A DNA stretch of 64,000 nt from Symsagittifera roscoffensis (GCF_963678635.1 NC_087068.1:34605436-34669435); one strand, 5' to 3'; shown: positions 1 through 11,553, counted from the stretch's first letter. Translations and numbers: made by a program. Notes: generated by a model from the sequence alone, not told the origin.

Positions 1-1639
1 GGACGATCGTGGTTGATCATGAAAATTTACTGTGTCTGAAGTCGGTTGCGGTAAATTTTGATTTTGTGCAATTATTTGAGTTTTTGTTTTAGGTTTTGTT
101 GTTTTTGTTCCATTTACATAATTGTAATTATGTTCTGCAAAATTATTTCTTTACGATGTTTCTTGTTGTATGATGTTTTTGTTACTGGTCGAAACATTTG
201 GTAATCCATGTGTGAACATTTTTGTGCAACAGAAGGTTTTACTGTTGACTGTATGATTGTTTGTTGTAACGTTGATTTTTTTTTTAATTTTGGAGTTGTA
301 AAATTTGGTTGAATGGGTGAAATACTTGTGTATTATGTTTGTTTGTTTGTTTCGTAAATTGTTTCAGGACATAAGGTTTAGGATGATGGATACAAAATCT
401 GGACTAGTGATGTATATGCCTTAAACTGTTAGTTCTTACAATTTTTGTGGTTGGCTTAACTTGGGTCGTATATTTGGCTTGAAAAGCGTATATCGATTCA
501 GAAGAATGATTTGTACTTTCTCGTGACTAGCTCTAAGCTAAGATTGACCTACCTAAACTTACTTAGGGGTTTTGATTTGTGATCAAGGGTTGGAGAATAT
601 TAAATCGATCCACAAGGTTCAGGTATAATTAGAACGCGAGTAGTTCGTTTGATACTATTTTTTGACTTACTAAGTTTAAGTGTTCTAGCCTGGGTCATCT
701 AAGAGGAAGGGGATCAAGTGAAGGATAAGTAACCGAATTTCTTCACTGTTTTTCTTAATTAGAAAGGTTAGTTTGTTGAAAAACTTCTGTTAATTCTATG
801 TCTTTGATAAGGGTTGGGTAGTGAATCGACGTTTGAGGTTGTTAAACACTGATTGAATTGGGAAGGGTAGAATAAAAATGTTCTTTTTGTTCCAAGGATG
901 GGCCTTTATGATCCAAGTCTTGAATATTTAGAAACATGAAAATTTAAATTTATTTTAATTTTAAGATCCGCGGAATTTAAAGCCTTGATGATCTGTTATT
1001 TAAATGAAAATAATTTAAGTGAAAGCAAGGATAAGCCTTGATAGTTTAAAATTAAAGAGTTTTCGTTTTGATGATTGTTAGTTTTTGAAATTTGCTGTTA
1101 TGTTTTAGGTGATAAAGCTGAGATGATGAGATAATTTATCTATGCAAAACAATTTATGAAATATGCTTACTAATTTTTCTATTTTTTTATTCAATAAATT
1201 TTTTTCAAGATGTTATTCAATTTACAGCTGATTTAAGGAAAACGACAAGTGTTGGTTTTATCAGTCGTTTTTGTACAATTAGTAGGTTTAGCGCCATGAA
1301 ATGTTATTGAAGATTATTAAGTCAGTAAATGAAAATATAAAATTTACTGCTGAAGTAATCTAAATAAAACAGTTTGATCTCGTTTTTGTCGTACTATCAT
1401 GAAATCGATTAATAGATTTCTTCCTAGTCGTATGTCGTTTCTTGTTCGACGTCTTCTTCCAATACCGGGTAGTTCTCGTATTGTTCGGAACATTGGATCT
1501 GATCTATTGAAACGTAGACACATATCTATTAAGATCATATAAAGTTTTTATGAAATGTTGTAATTGTCTAATTCTAATCTAATTTTTTGTCTAATTCTGG
1601 GTTAGTTAAGGTCTGTTCGAGACGCTTGGGCGCAACAGA
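1..1639 (-). mobile_element. R0: 5' leader of a minus-strand gypsy-like LTR element, cut by the window edge
   Basis: Read on the minus strand this follows directly from the LTR at 1640-2018. It is the same untranslated leader that follows the 5' LTRs of E1 and E2. Shared landmarks are a PBS-like stretch at 1619-1637, hairpin motifs with AAGCCTTGATGATC near 978-993 and GATAAGCCTTGAT near 1031-1043, and a block around 590-610 related to GATTGATTTACTATT in E1 (near 7493) and E2 (near 13009). No coding sequence is recognisable; gag would lie beyond the left edge. Short open frames inside it (for example 1344-1538) have no counterpart in the other copies and are taken as chance. Confidence 0.75.
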
Positions 1640-2018
1640 TGAGTTATGTACTATGTACTGTGCCCATAGAGTAATTTCAGATAGGGTACACCGTCTGCTC
1701 GTCACGCTATCTTATTTTCGGCCGGATAGATCCGTGCAACTTCTTTGTCAAATACCGATATTAATCTTACTCTTATATCTCCTAGTCTCAATAGATCTAG
1801 TGTTTACCGGTATATGCGAGTTAGTTCCAGAATGAGAACATTTGTATTCTAAGTTTAATTCAAATTGCTCTGGTGTTGAAACTACAAGTAATTTTAACAC
1901 TTTACAAATAAATAGGTTGTTAGTTTGATGGAGTATGATTGGTTAGTATTTAATATTTTATCGAGATAAAATATCATAATAATAACCAATGATAAATACT
2001 AGTTTATATCTGATTCCA
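1640..2018 (-). repeat. 5' LTR of R0
   Basis: On the minus strand it begins TGGAATCAG and ends with the same tail as the other LTRs, here ending ...AACTCA, a CA terminus. Shared internal blocks are the TAGTCTCAATAGATCTAGTG stretch and TTTTCGGCCGGATAGATC, both present in the LTRs of E2, E3 and R4. A hairpin lies at 1874-1899. Its inner end abuts a primer-binding site after two bases, as in E1 and E2. At 379 bp it is of normal length for the family. Confidence 0.85.
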
Positions 2019-2984
2019 TTGGGTTGTTTTTCAATTCAAACCAATTTTATGAAACTTGAGAGCGTTTTTGCATCGATCCGGGAATCTGTGGGTTGCCAAG
2101 CAGGTGCTTCCACAAGACTAAATTGCGGATGATGGCAACGCTGCTCGAATAATACTTTGATAGTTTCAGAACGCAAATTGTTTCTGCTTATCAAGTTATC
2201 CGCACTCATGATCATTCCAAACCGATTTGAGGGTCAGCACTTGGTCAGCACAAATATTAGCACTTGGCTTTGATCTTGACAGTACACAAATTTTGGAGCA
2301 AAAACTATTCGAGACCAGTTACAGGGCAGTCGGAACATTCAGGGTTATGCCTTGAAATACAAGCAGTCTGTTAAAAGCTCTAACTGTCCCAAACTGGCCG
2401 ATTTGAAAGCTGCGTAACAAGAAAGTAAAAACTGAAAGCAGGGTAACGGCTTTTGAAACTCTAAGCACAAGCATCATTTTCTTTCACGTGGTAGGAAATT
2501 GTTTCCGCGTATCAAATTATCCGCCCTCATGATCGTTCCAAACTGAAATGAGGGCCAAGTCTATTTGATCAAATTAACTATACTCAAATGTTAGCACTTG
2601 AGTAGGAAGAAATGCTGCACTGACTAATCTGAAGATTTTTTAGTTTCTCCGGGACGAGGTGTTTGACCTATTTTTAGGCTTTGAAAGTCGGGCAAGTGCA
2701 GTTTTCCGACTGACCTTCAGCGGTCGAGAGGCAGTTTTAGGTCGAGTGCAAGGTCGAAATATGCCCAATTTTGGCCGAGAAACAGTTTTAAGCTAAATGA
2801 TTAGTTTCCCAGTTCAACTGTAATTAGCTTATTTTTTACGCGATGATAGCTTGAATCGGATGGTATCAGCACTAGGAAAAAAACACTCATTAGACCGGAA
2901 GTGAGTGATTTACGCAGAACTTATTTTAAGATGGCAATAGACGCTAGAATCCAACCCCAAAAAATGACACCAGTGACCCCCAGT
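2019..2984. other. Non-coding region with a diverged direct repeat
   Basis: No gene is visible. Two related stretches, 2173-2244 and 2494-2560, share TCCGC-CTCATGATC-TTCCAAAC and flanking words about 320 bp apart, so an old local duplication is present. The stretch is otherwise unique within the window. Confidence 0.5.
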
Positions 2985-3715
2985 CGAAACATAAGTGAAG
3001 CACAGTCAAAACATACCTAATTTCGATCGAGAAAGTCGAAACATACGTCGAACACAGTCGAAACAAAGGTCGAGCACAGTCGAAACAAAAGTCTAGTACA
3101 GTCAAAACATATGTAGAACACAATCAAAAGATCGTTCGAGCACAGTCGAAACATAGCTCGAGCTGATTTTATTGCAATTTTTGGTACCTTTTCCACAAAT
3201 CGACAGTACCAAAGAAATTCTAACAAAAAAGAGAAAAACTCTATAGAGACGCAGTAGAAATTGTCTCAATATGTGAGCTATTTGATTGATATTGAAAACT
3301 ATAAAATGCTAAACCAATAAATTCAAACTTTCAGGTCCAAAAATTGAAATAAAAGCTTAAACCACATGAGTTGTCACTGTCAGATCAAACCGGTTTTTGA
3401 ACAGTTTTTTGGAGCAACCGCAGCCGACAAAAAATGAGAATGATTTTATCGGTTTGTCAAGAAAAACGAGACAGTCGAAATATAACCATTTTTAGTCAAG
3501 AAAGTCGAAACATGTTTCTGCGGGTCGAACAAATAAGAGGTTTTAAAATTTCGGTCGAGACATTCGAGAAAGTCGAAACATATCGGATTCTGGTCGAGAT
3601 GTCGAAACACATTTGAAATGGGTCGAACAAAGTCGAACACTTTTTTTGGTCGAGAAAATCGAAACATACCAATTTTTGGTCGTGAAATTTGATACATCGA
3701 CCCGAGTTTTTTCAC
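2985..3715. repeat. Degenerate GTCGAAACAT / GTCGAGCACA short-motif array
   Basis: Between 2985 and 3165 the words GTCGAAACA and GTCGA(G/A)CACA alternate at roughly 22 bp. From 3465 to 3700 the related words GTCGAGAAAGTCGAAACAT and ATTTTTGGTCG recur with looser spacing. The block ends at CGACCCGAGT (3708-3717), which resembles the terminus of the foldback element at 10482. Related arrays lie at 44339-45130. Open frames across it (3017-3226, 3434-3616, 3446-3724) are products of the repeat, not genes. Confidence 0.75.
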
Positions 3716-4234
3716 TATACGCATAAATGTTGATTAACCACTCGGAGAAGAAATGTATGTTCATAAAAGCATCAAAACTTGGGCAAAGTTTTTCTAAGCA
3801 ATTTAGCCGCATAGTTCATTTTCAGGTGTCAGCGGTTTGGAATTGTTTTGGAACTGGTATCTCCAAAGCCTGAGTTCAATTCGGCCAACAGGCATATTGC
3901 TGAAATTGGGATAAAGTTTAATAGGCATCAAAAGTCGATCCAATACCCACTTTGGGTAATTGCTGATATGTTCCCAATTCCACTGAAATCAAACCAAATT
4001 GATGGCTAATGTAAATTGGAAAATTGGTTCTCACCTGGTCAACAATTATATGTATTAATATAAAAATCAATTTATTCCAACTCTTCTGACAATTCGATTT
4101 TAATTGAGTGGCTGTACAGTTTAGCGGTCGAAATTAAAAACGCATCTGTCTACAATTTTATTGAGTCAGAAATAATTATTTCGTGAAAATCAAAACACTG
4201 TGGCTACTGCGCTTCCGCTCATTTTTAATTTCAG
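3716..4234. other. Unique AT-rich DNA, no gene seen
   Basis: No conserved coding signal, repeat or RNA gene is visible. If the mini-exon at 4235 is real, the pyrimidine-rich tail CATTTTTAATTTCAG at its end would be the splice or trans-splice acceptor. Confidence 0.4.
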
Positions 4235-4294
4235 AGTTTTTCCGGTAAAAGGAAAAACAGAATAAGGCGATAATGAATCGTCTTCTGCGATTCG
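4235..4294 (+). CDS. Possible first coding exon (starts MNRLLRF)
   Basis: The segment is framed by a good acceptor (TTTTTAATTTCAG, AG at 4233-4234) and a full-consensus donor (G|GTAAGT, GT at 4295-4296). Inside, an ATG at 4273 opens MNRLLRF and the exon ends one base into the next codon (phase 1). A short basic and hydrophobic start such as this would suit a mitochondrial targeting peptide, but seven residues cannot show that. An acceptor just upstream of a start codon would fit either a 5'UTR intron or spliced-leader trans-splicing. No next exon is obvious nearby; the next candidate is about 42 kb downstream. Confidence 0.35.
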
Positions 4295-4300
4295 GTAAGT

Positions 4301-4705
4301 AGCATTTTTTTTACTCCAAAATAAGCCATAGTTTTAGAGAGATAGTCGTCTTTCGAAATTGAGGCAACATAGTTTTATTAAGAAAAGAACCGCAGCAACC
4401 CTTCCTGTTGACCGGCCCCCATCCCCTCAATTACGTTTGCCGTTTTCCACTAACGTCTTTGTAAAAATTTCGGAGAGCTTGTAAAATCACATTGTTCAAA
4501 CAAAAACAAAGTTGGCCTAAGAAAGTATAGATCCAAGAAAAAAATATATTTTTTCGGAACCCCCACCCTTTTTTTGAAAGAGGTGTTGAACAGTGCCGAA
4601 TTACAACAGTGCCGAGAATGGAAAAGTATTCAATAGTGTCGAAAATCACTAATTTTCGGCATTATTGAACACTTTTTCAATTTCGGCACCCTTGTACATC
4701 GGCAC

Positions 4706-4706
<1 letters not shown>
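4301..4706. other. AT-rich DNA, no gene seen
   Basis: Contains a short self-similar stretch: GTGCCGAATTACAACAGTGCCGA and TAGTGTCGAAAATCACTAATTTTCGGCA partly mirror one another near 4590-4690, suggesting hairpin potential just beyond the LINE tail. Nothing coding is supported. Confidence 0.4.

Positions 4707-4802
<96 letters not shown>
4707..4802. repeat. (GTT)32 microsatellite, read as (AAC)n tail of a minus-strand LINE
   Basis: Ninety-six bases of uninterrupted GTT. On the minus strand this is (AAC)n placed 23 bp after the stop of the LINE reading frame, where non-LTR elements of several clades carry a simple-repeat tail. It yields artificial poly-Val and poly-Gln frames that are not genes. 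Confidence 0.9.
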
Positions 4803-5700
4803 CTATTGTGGGAGCCAAGGAGTTCTTATAAGGTCCTTCTTGCCAGCTCTACGGCACCCTTTGGGTCAGAGGTGAGGATGTTTAGCCCCACGTCGGTCGT
4901 TCCGAAAATGTATTGTCGTGCTGCTACGGTCCCTGGACATTCAAGTATCCAGTGTTCATTTGTTTGAGAATTTTCCCGGCATAGCAGGCAGGTTGGGTCC
5001 GCCGTAAGATCCATGAGATTTTTGTGTGCGGCTAGTTTTTCACAGTGTCCTGCTCGAAGTCTTGCCAGTACAACCGTGTCTTTTCGGTTCTTGATGATGT
5101 CCCTGTCTCTTTTATCGGAGAGATGCTCGTATGTCAGTCTTGTGCGGTGGTGTATTGGCGATGGATCTCTGGTTTTGCGTTTGATCCAGGCCTTTTCGAG
5201 TTTCATGGAGGTTGGTTTCGGCGGTTCCCCGGTCATGTCGGTAGCTTTGGCCGCTTGGTCTGTCCAATTGTTTCCAGGTATTCCAATACGGACTGGTATC
5301 CATTGAGTCGCAACTTTGCTCGTTAGGTGGTCTAATCGTCCTCTTAAGTGTTTCGTATCTTACTGCTGTTTGCAGGGGCTGATGCTAGAGATTGGCTATC
5401 CGTGCATGCAAATCGCAGGGTTTTTGGCGATCCAATCTATTGCAAGGCGCAAAGTCTCCTTTTCTTTTGCGAATGACGAGGTTATGTTCCTTCCTCTGGT
5501 TTTGACTATGGTGGCAATAGTAGGATTCCTTGGGTCTCCCGTGGTAACTACCATCCCGGTTTTCCTTTCTAGTCCCTTGTGAAGCAGAACCGTCTGTATA
5601 TATTACCTTCTTCGATCAGCTTTGTTGTATCTTCTATGGTAATGTCTTCCCGGTTTTTGCCCTCGAAAAGCAGTGATATTGTCCATATGTTAGATTTCAG
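4803..5700 (-). pseudogene. LINE ORF2 3' end: RNase H domain plus C-terminal zinc knuckle
   Basis: The clearest open part (4826-5236) ends in a Cys-Cys-His-Cys motif, CLLCRENSQTNEHWILEC, preceded by LARLRAGHCEKLAAHK, which is typical of the end of RNase H-bearing LINE polyproteins (I/R1/Loa-like clades). Upstream, YTDGSA (near 5588-5605) is the RNase H active-site start and WIPVRIGIPGNNWTDQAAKA (near 5250-5310) its end. At least two frameshifts and in-frame stops separate these pieces, so it is a 5'-truncated dead copy. The order RNase H, knuckle, stop, simple-repeat tail is what a 5'-truncated LINE insertion should look like. Confidence 0.85.
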
Positions 5701-5976
5701 ATTCTGGTATGTGAATGTGATATCCAAACTGATATTTCAAGCTACTCAAAAACTCATGAGATTTTAAAAATCCAAAACAATAACGTTTTCATAGTTATCG
5801 TAAAGCTCTGTTTGCTTTATGGTCTATGTTTATAATAAATTTGTTTTCAGCTCCAGGCTGTTTATACTATAATTGGGAAAGAAACAGGGTTTCTTGCATC
5901 TAAAGAATGATTTATTTTTCAATTAAAATTACCTTTTCTTCAATTGATGACAACTTGGGATCCTTTGAGAATCAAG
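5701..5976. other. Short AT-rich spacer between LINE remnant and E1
   Basis: No gene or repeat recognised. The last four bases (CAAG, 5973-5976) are the probable left target duplication of E1. Confidence 0.4.
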
Positions 5977-6328
5977 TTTAACTAGTTTAAAACTAGTTAT
6001 TTAAATCATCTGTTAATTCCCTGTAAACTAATTATTACTAGCAAATCATGATTAATGACTAAACTTTACACTAGACTTGTAAACCTGAAAACCTAGTTGT
6101 GCAGAGATTTAAAAATAAAGATTTTTATCAATTGCTTTTGTTTTCTCCTCTAACATCGCAGTAAAACAGTATAACTCTATTGAGACTTGCAAGATCTATT
6201 GAGACTAGGAAGTATAGGAACAAGAAAAGTTGTGCGAACCTATTCGTACGAAAATAGTTAGCGTGGCAACAGACGGCGTACACTATCCAAAATTAATTTG
6301 TGAGACGGCCAACGCAGACCTAAACCCA
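5977..6328 (+). repeat. 5' LTR of E1
   Basis: Starts TTTAACTAGTTTAAAACTAG, where the family start is TGGAACTAG, so the terminal TG is mutated. It ends TAAACCCA, matching the CA end of the E2 3' LTR. It contains the family core ATTGAGACTAGGA. A GTACACTATCCAAAATTA block precedes the terminus. Confidence 0.8.
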
Positions 6329-6330
6329 TC

Positions 6331-6348
6331 TGGTGTGACCAACAAGTC
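6331..6348 (+). promoter_or_regulatory. Primer-binding site of E1
   Basis: TGGTGTGACCAACAAGTC lies two bases after the LTR end. It differs at few positions from the E2 site TGGTGCGACCAAAAGTC, and R0 has a mutated version at 1619-1637. The TGG start would pair with the CCA of a tRNA 3' end; I could not assign the tRNA. Confidence 0.6.
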
Positions 6349-7639
6349 TCAGGCAGACCCAAAATTAACTTAGTTTAGGCAAATATTGTACAAATAGGAG
6401 AAAAAGGGACAAATTAGCTTCCACGTCTTAATAATTCTTATAAAGCCAAGCCACTTTTCAAAAAAAACTTCCATCACAAAGCGACAGAAACCAAATCTGC
6501 ATCGCAAAGCACAAATTAACAGAAACGACCAGATCAGACCAAAAAACTATTTGTGCAGCAAAAACTAACTATACTATATTAACTGCATCAAACTGTGCCG
6601 TAAAACTAAGAATTCAAAACCTTAAAAATTCAATTGAAAAAAGAATATCCTTGAATTAAAGTAGCCATCACTATCGAATAGATAAATACCCTTTAAAAAT
6701 TATCTGCCCCAGAACTTTAGGTATGCAGTAAATTTTCTAAATAATTTAATTTCATTTTTATAATCTAAGTACAGAACAAACAAAAACATAAAATAAAAAC
6801 AATTTTTATCTCATTGACTTTGGACATCAGCTTTTCTTGACTTCTTGTCATCTCTCTCTTTTATCTAAAGCATTCAGAAAGAGTTATTTAATAACTAAAT
6901 CAAAAAAAAATTCAAATTATTTTGAATTTTAAATTCAAATTATTTTAGAGTTATTTAATAACTAAATCAAAAAAATTTCAAATTAATTTCTCTTTGGCTC
7001 TGCATCTTTAAAAAAATTGTATATTTTTTCCAAAAAACATTATTTTTGAGGCTTCTCCTCGGATCTTTCGGTTTAGAAGACCTTTTTTTTTATCATTTGA
7101 ACAACAAATCATCAACGCCTGTCCTTGCAGCTCTTATCTTAAAAATTGTTACTTACTTCTTTTTTAAAACTGCATCATCAAAGCTTGGCTTTGATCTATC
7201 AGTTTTAAACCTCTTATATTCAACCCGTTCCTTTAATTAGGTGTCTAACGACCCATGGTGTCAAATCGATTCCCAATCTTTTAAACTACCCAGGACTAAC
7301 TCACTAACAAATTAACTAAACTTCGATTTTTAAAATTCACCATTCAAATCAGGCTAAACAGTGAAAAACTTTGGGTACTCATTCTAAATTTGATCCCTAC
7401 CTCTTGTTTGACTTGAGCTTGAAACAAAATTAGGTTTAGTAAGCTCTAAAAAATTATCTTACGATTTACTGGTGTTGTAATTATCCCTGTGGATTGATTT
7501 ACTATTCTCCGACCCATTTGAAGATACTCCCAGCCTTATTACTGAAAATCAACTTGAGCATGATAAGATAAGTTTATACAACAACTAAAAAGCCAATTTT
7601 TCAAAGTTAACTCACAATTTTTATTTGACCGATTCACTT
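6349..7639 (+). other. Leader of E1 with hairpin-forming repeats
   Basis: Aligns with the leaders of E2 and R0. Three stem-forming motifs lie at 7049-7074, 7108-7127 and 7173-7196, the last containing ATCATCAAAGC...GCTTTGATC. The block GATTGATTTACTATTCTCCG near 7493 is shared with E2. Two copies of AGAGTTATTTAATAACTAAA near 6881 and 6952 show a local repeat. No real coding sequence is evident; the frame at 7046-7240 crosses the hairpins and is rejected. Confidence 0.6.
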
Positions 7640-8855
7640 ATTCCGATTCTCTATCAGATAACACTTCCAGCACTGATAGTACACGCAGAGCCGCACGTAT
7701 TCTTAATAAACCGAAAAACTCAATTAAACGTCCCCAGAGACTTACAAACATGCACGTCTACATCACGACTATAACGAAGTGATCGCCCACAACACGCTAA
7801 CGTGCACGAAATTTCTATTTACTCTCTCCGCTTTTTCCCACAGTATAGCTACGATAAAAGGGAAACACAAAGCCAACGCGACCTTCACGTTTTGCTTCGT
7901 ATAACTTTACTTGTCCCTAATATCCCTACTCAAAACTGGACAATGAAAATCACAACGCCGTCATTATTCGCCAACTAACTTCTCGGCGAGTTCTTTACTG
8001 TCGTTTTATCACAAATACTGAGTCGATGCATTAAACGAAAATTCATATATTTTCCTATCGCTTATTATGATCACAACTTCACAGATAACAATGATTAAGG
8101 ACCAGAAGTTCTGCCCAGAAATTAAGCCACAACTACCAGACCAATTTGTTATCAAGACAGACTTTACTTTATCTTTGACCTCTACCTCACTGATAAACAA
8201 TTAGATCCCGTCATTGATCACGTACTAAAAATAAAAAGCTTTGGAAGACTATTTTAGCCGCTTTGATAAATTTCAATTAACCTTCAATTTTTGACACTCA
8301 GACAAAGAGATGTATATTGCACACATAAACTATTGTTTTAAGACAAAACTTAAACTGACATTCACTACTTTGACCACCGACACTTCATGCAACATTCACT
8401 ATCACGTTACCCACGCTTCCATAACTTGTTTAATAAATCCAATTAAACATCTCCTTAATTTTTAAATTTCACCTTCTATATCGAAAGCACTAAAGTGCAT
8501 GGCAGTCTTTGCAACTACAATTCCGTCCGCCAAGTGTTTTGTGCCCCTAAAATTTTTTAGTCCACTGACGAAACTCAATTCATGATCATCTCACTGAAAT
8601 TCATCGAACTTATCGAAATCCCACTATAAGAACTGATCCAGGGCACAAAATTCAATCACAAGCTTTATAACCTGATTAATTATTCTAGAGGTATTTAGAG
8701 TATTCTTGCGAATTTTTATTTTCGCAAGAAGAACTGGAGATTAACAACGCACCTGAGCTTCTTTGGCTATTACAAAACACAAAAAGTCATTCTATATTTG
8801 CAAATCTTCTCTCCATTGCTAATGTTTTTCTCAAGGATTTCTTCGCAAAACCTCG
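7640..8855 (+). pseudogene. Remnant of the last reading frame (ORF4) in E1
   Basis: Frame-broken peptides align with the minus-strand copy E3: a piece with VIAHNTLT and SIATIK matches E3 residues with LIVAHNHLD and SIALIF, and the end (ELLWLLQ then FAKPRE near 8750-8855) matches the ALEVLWPLLR ... AEPS-stop end of E2. Several stops are present, and the terminal Glu-Pro-Ser-stop is changed. It shows that E1 derives from an element that once carried this frame. Confidence 0.55.
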
Positions 8856-9783
8856 TGAGTATAGAATCAAAACTCTATAAAATTTATTATTTAGAAAATT
8901 TTTTACTCACCATTTTATATTGAAATGTTTCGTTGATTTAAAAAAAATCATTAGCTCATCAAATAACGTAAACCAGTACAAAATAGAAGCAATTTATCAT
9001 CACTCAATTAAATGGCGCTAACCTATTGCAGTATAATACAATACGTTCGATAGAACCATCATTAAACAAACAAAATTATCAACTTAATGCAAAAAGTTTA
9101 AAAAACAAGCAATAAATTAAGTGTTTGAGTTAAAAATTCCAACTAAAGTAACCTTTTTTCGCCTGATTTTTTTTACTCTCCAACTAGTCCCTTTGCTTGC
9201 TCAGTTTGAATGAACTATTCAAAATTCTTTCTAGCTTCACATATCTAAAAATAATAATTAAAGGATATTCAAAAATTGCTAACTGCTGATAACAGCTATA
9301 ACCACTCTTCACAGCTTTCAACATTTTCTTCAACTCGCTCAAAAGACCAACACAGCGTATTTAACACCACCGCACTATCGACGCACTATCAAAATTTCTA
9401 CGTCATTTCCATTTTTCCGAAACCAGATCAAGCTGGATAACATACGCTTTTGAAAACAAAAACCGATTTTAATAAAAACTACACACATACAACTTTAGTG
9501 AGCCCAACAATAACACTAACCACATATAAGCCACTTTAAGTAACCGCAAAACATAACTGACAAAACACCAAGTATATAGCAAGAAAAGGTTTTAATTAAT
9601 AGAACCTTTTACTCAGTTAAACCTAATCCATCAGTTCGGCGTCCTGAGCATGCTCTATAGCCGACTTCGCCAACCGAGCGACATTTGCTTAGACACATTT
9701 CACAGGTTTTTTTGCTAAGAGTAGCTCCATCTTTAAAATTACTCAGCTAACAAAATTTTAAAACTCTTCTAGACCCCGATGGG
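8856..9783 (+). other. 3' untranslated region of E1
   Basis: Shows homology with 30199-31615 of E2 and with 52917-54470 of E3. Landmarks are GAGCATGCTCTATAGCCGAC near 9647 and the polypurine-type CCCCGATGGG directly before the LTR. No coding sequence. Confidence 0.6.
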
Positions 9784-10143
9784 TGGCACTAGTTTGAAAC
9801 TAGTTGATCAAATTATTTGGTTTTTCTCAGTAAAATTTTTATTACCAACCAATTTGGATCCAAGACTTAATCTTACTCTAGATTTGTAAACCTGAAACCG
9901 TGATAGTTCAGAGAACTAGAAAAAAATTTTGAATCTAGTTGCTTTCTTATATCTTTCAACTTCACAGTAAACAAGTATGTCTCTAAATCTTTTGAGACTA
10001 GGAAATTTAAGAGTAAGAGTAGGATTGATATTGAACTAAAAAGCTGCACAATTTTATCCTGTCGAAAATAGACAGCGCAACAAATAGACAGTGTACCTTA
10101 TCCAAAGTTTTTCTATGAGAACGCCAGCCAGGACTTAAACTGA
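9784..10143 (+). repeat. 3' LTR of E1
   Basis: Begins TGGCACTAGTTTGAAACTAG directly after the purine-rich CCCCGATGGG and ends near AAACTGA, a mutated CCCA end. Its sub-blocks match the 5' LTR of E1 better than any other LTR here, supporting their pairing. The 360 bp length matches the 352 bp partner. Confidence 0.75.
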
Positions 10144-10481
10144 CAATATCAGATCGAAATTTTTGTTATCGATGTTTATTTCAGATCTGAAAAATTCTAT
10201 TTCACTAATAGTTTTGTAGAAGATTTTAAATGTTTTCTTCTAAAATCTAGTTAGAATAAAGAATATCAGATCAAACTCAGAGAAATAACTAAATGCAGCG
10301 ATCTATATAGCGGCTTGAAAAACTACCATGTATGTTCCCTATTTATGTATTTAAATTGATTTTCCCAGTCTTGAAGCTTGCTAACTGAAAAATCAAAACA
10401 AACGTTTAATTCAAACTAACGACACATATCAGGAAGTTTGTCAATAAAAACAAGAAATGCAATAAAATTATGAAAATCATC
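10144..10481. other. AT-rich flank, no gene seen
   Basis: Spacer between E1 and the small foldback element. No coding or RNA feature recognised. Confidence 0.3.
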
Positions 10482-10701
10482 ACCCGAGTCGAGATTTTTC
10501 ACCTAATTTGAAGCAAGATTTGAGCGGTTTGAGCGGTTTTTTTAGACAATTACGCTCAAAATCTTGCTTCAAAATGAGCGGTTTGAGCGGTTTTTGAACG
10601 GTTTTATCTAAAAAAAACCCTCAAAAACCGCGCCCAAACCGCCCAAACCGCTCAAACCGCTCAAATCTTGAGCGGTTTTTGAGCGGGATCTCGACCCGGG
10701 C
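10482..10701. mobile_element. Foldback element A with CCCG(A/G)GTCGAGAT ends
   Basis: The outer ends are inverted copies: ACCCGAGTCGAGAT on the left and, read on the other strand, GCCCGGGTCGAGAT on the right. Inside, GAGCGGTTT is repeated in both orientations. TTTGAAGCAAGATTTGAGCG pairs with CGCTCAAAATCTTGCTTCAA, giving one hairpin, and a run of CCGCTCAAA copies pairs with the remaining GAGCGGTTT copies. There is no coding capacity. GCAATAAAA occurs near both ends, but the left copy sits about 25 bp outside, so the target duplication is unclear. Confidence 0.65.
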
Positions 10702-11553
10702 AATAAAAACATAATTTCGTGCAGAAAAATGCAACAAACTAAAGACAAAGATCAACGAGTAGAAGCATACATGCAATAACTCCATATAAATCATCAATAT
10801 ACACAAGAGAAAGATTTTTACACAAGAAATTACAAAGATATGCAAGCATGATTAGCTTACAGAAAAATAAAAAAACAGCAGCTCGCTATAATGCAAATTG
10901 GTAACAAAACAGTCTAAAAAAATCTAGGCTTCTCTTTGAAATATTGGACGCCTGATGAAATCTGAAATTTTTGATTCCCCATTTAGTTTCAGAGCAAAAA
11001 AAATCACTGGATCTAGCTCTTTGATTTGGTATTCACCAAAAAATAGTCATAGATCGGAGGAGCAGCAGGCTTGAAAGATGACTTTTATAAACAAAAAAAA
11101 AGACTTTTTAAAATTATTCTACGATACATAATTCAACTACCCCATTATATTACAATCCAAATTAAACAACTTTAGGATGTAGTTTTGTAACTGCCAGTCA
11201 TCCCGCACATTCAAATCAATTTAATTATCTCGAGGTCCGCGCGTGGGTGTCTGGCTTGGCTAGTATGACAACATCGATAGTATTAAAATAACGCCATGTG
11301 CCTTTAATTCGAGTTGTTTACGTTTTGTTGTTTATTTTCAAGCGCAGGCAACTGCAGACTTAAAAAATTGGCGTTGCACTTTTTGCGCATTTGATTGAAC
11401 TTTTATTTTTATTTTCTAACTTTTATAAATATAACCGACCTAAAAATAGAGTATTATAAAGGATTTTTTCATCATAGAATCTATTAGTTTTGCAATTTAA
11501 TAGAAATTTCTGACCAAAAAGTTGCCAAATAATTGCATTTTAACGGAGCAAAT
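10702..11553. other. AT-rich flank of E2, no gene seen
   Basis: Contains a short GC-richer patch around 11225-11275 but no open frame or repeat that I can support. The final AAAT (11550-11553) is the left target duplication of E2. Confidence 0.4.

Larger units (their letters stand above)
5977..10143 (+). mobile_element. E1: internally deleted gypsy-family LTR element
   Basis: Two LTRs of the same subfamily flank 3.45 kb of internal DNA. The LTRs share sub-blocks not found in E2, such as TTGTAAACCTGAAA. Flanks read CAAG before and CAAT after, a near-match for a 4 bp target duplication. The interior keeps the primer-binding site, the long leader with its hairpins, a decayed piece of the last reading frame and the 3' untranslated region. 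Gag and pol are missing altogether, so the copy is either an internal deletion or a non-autonomous derivative. Confidence 0.8.

Noticed and set aside
4630-4967. Poly-Gln and poly-Val reading frames
   Set aside because: They are translations of the (GTT)32 repeat on each strand and have no independent coding signal.
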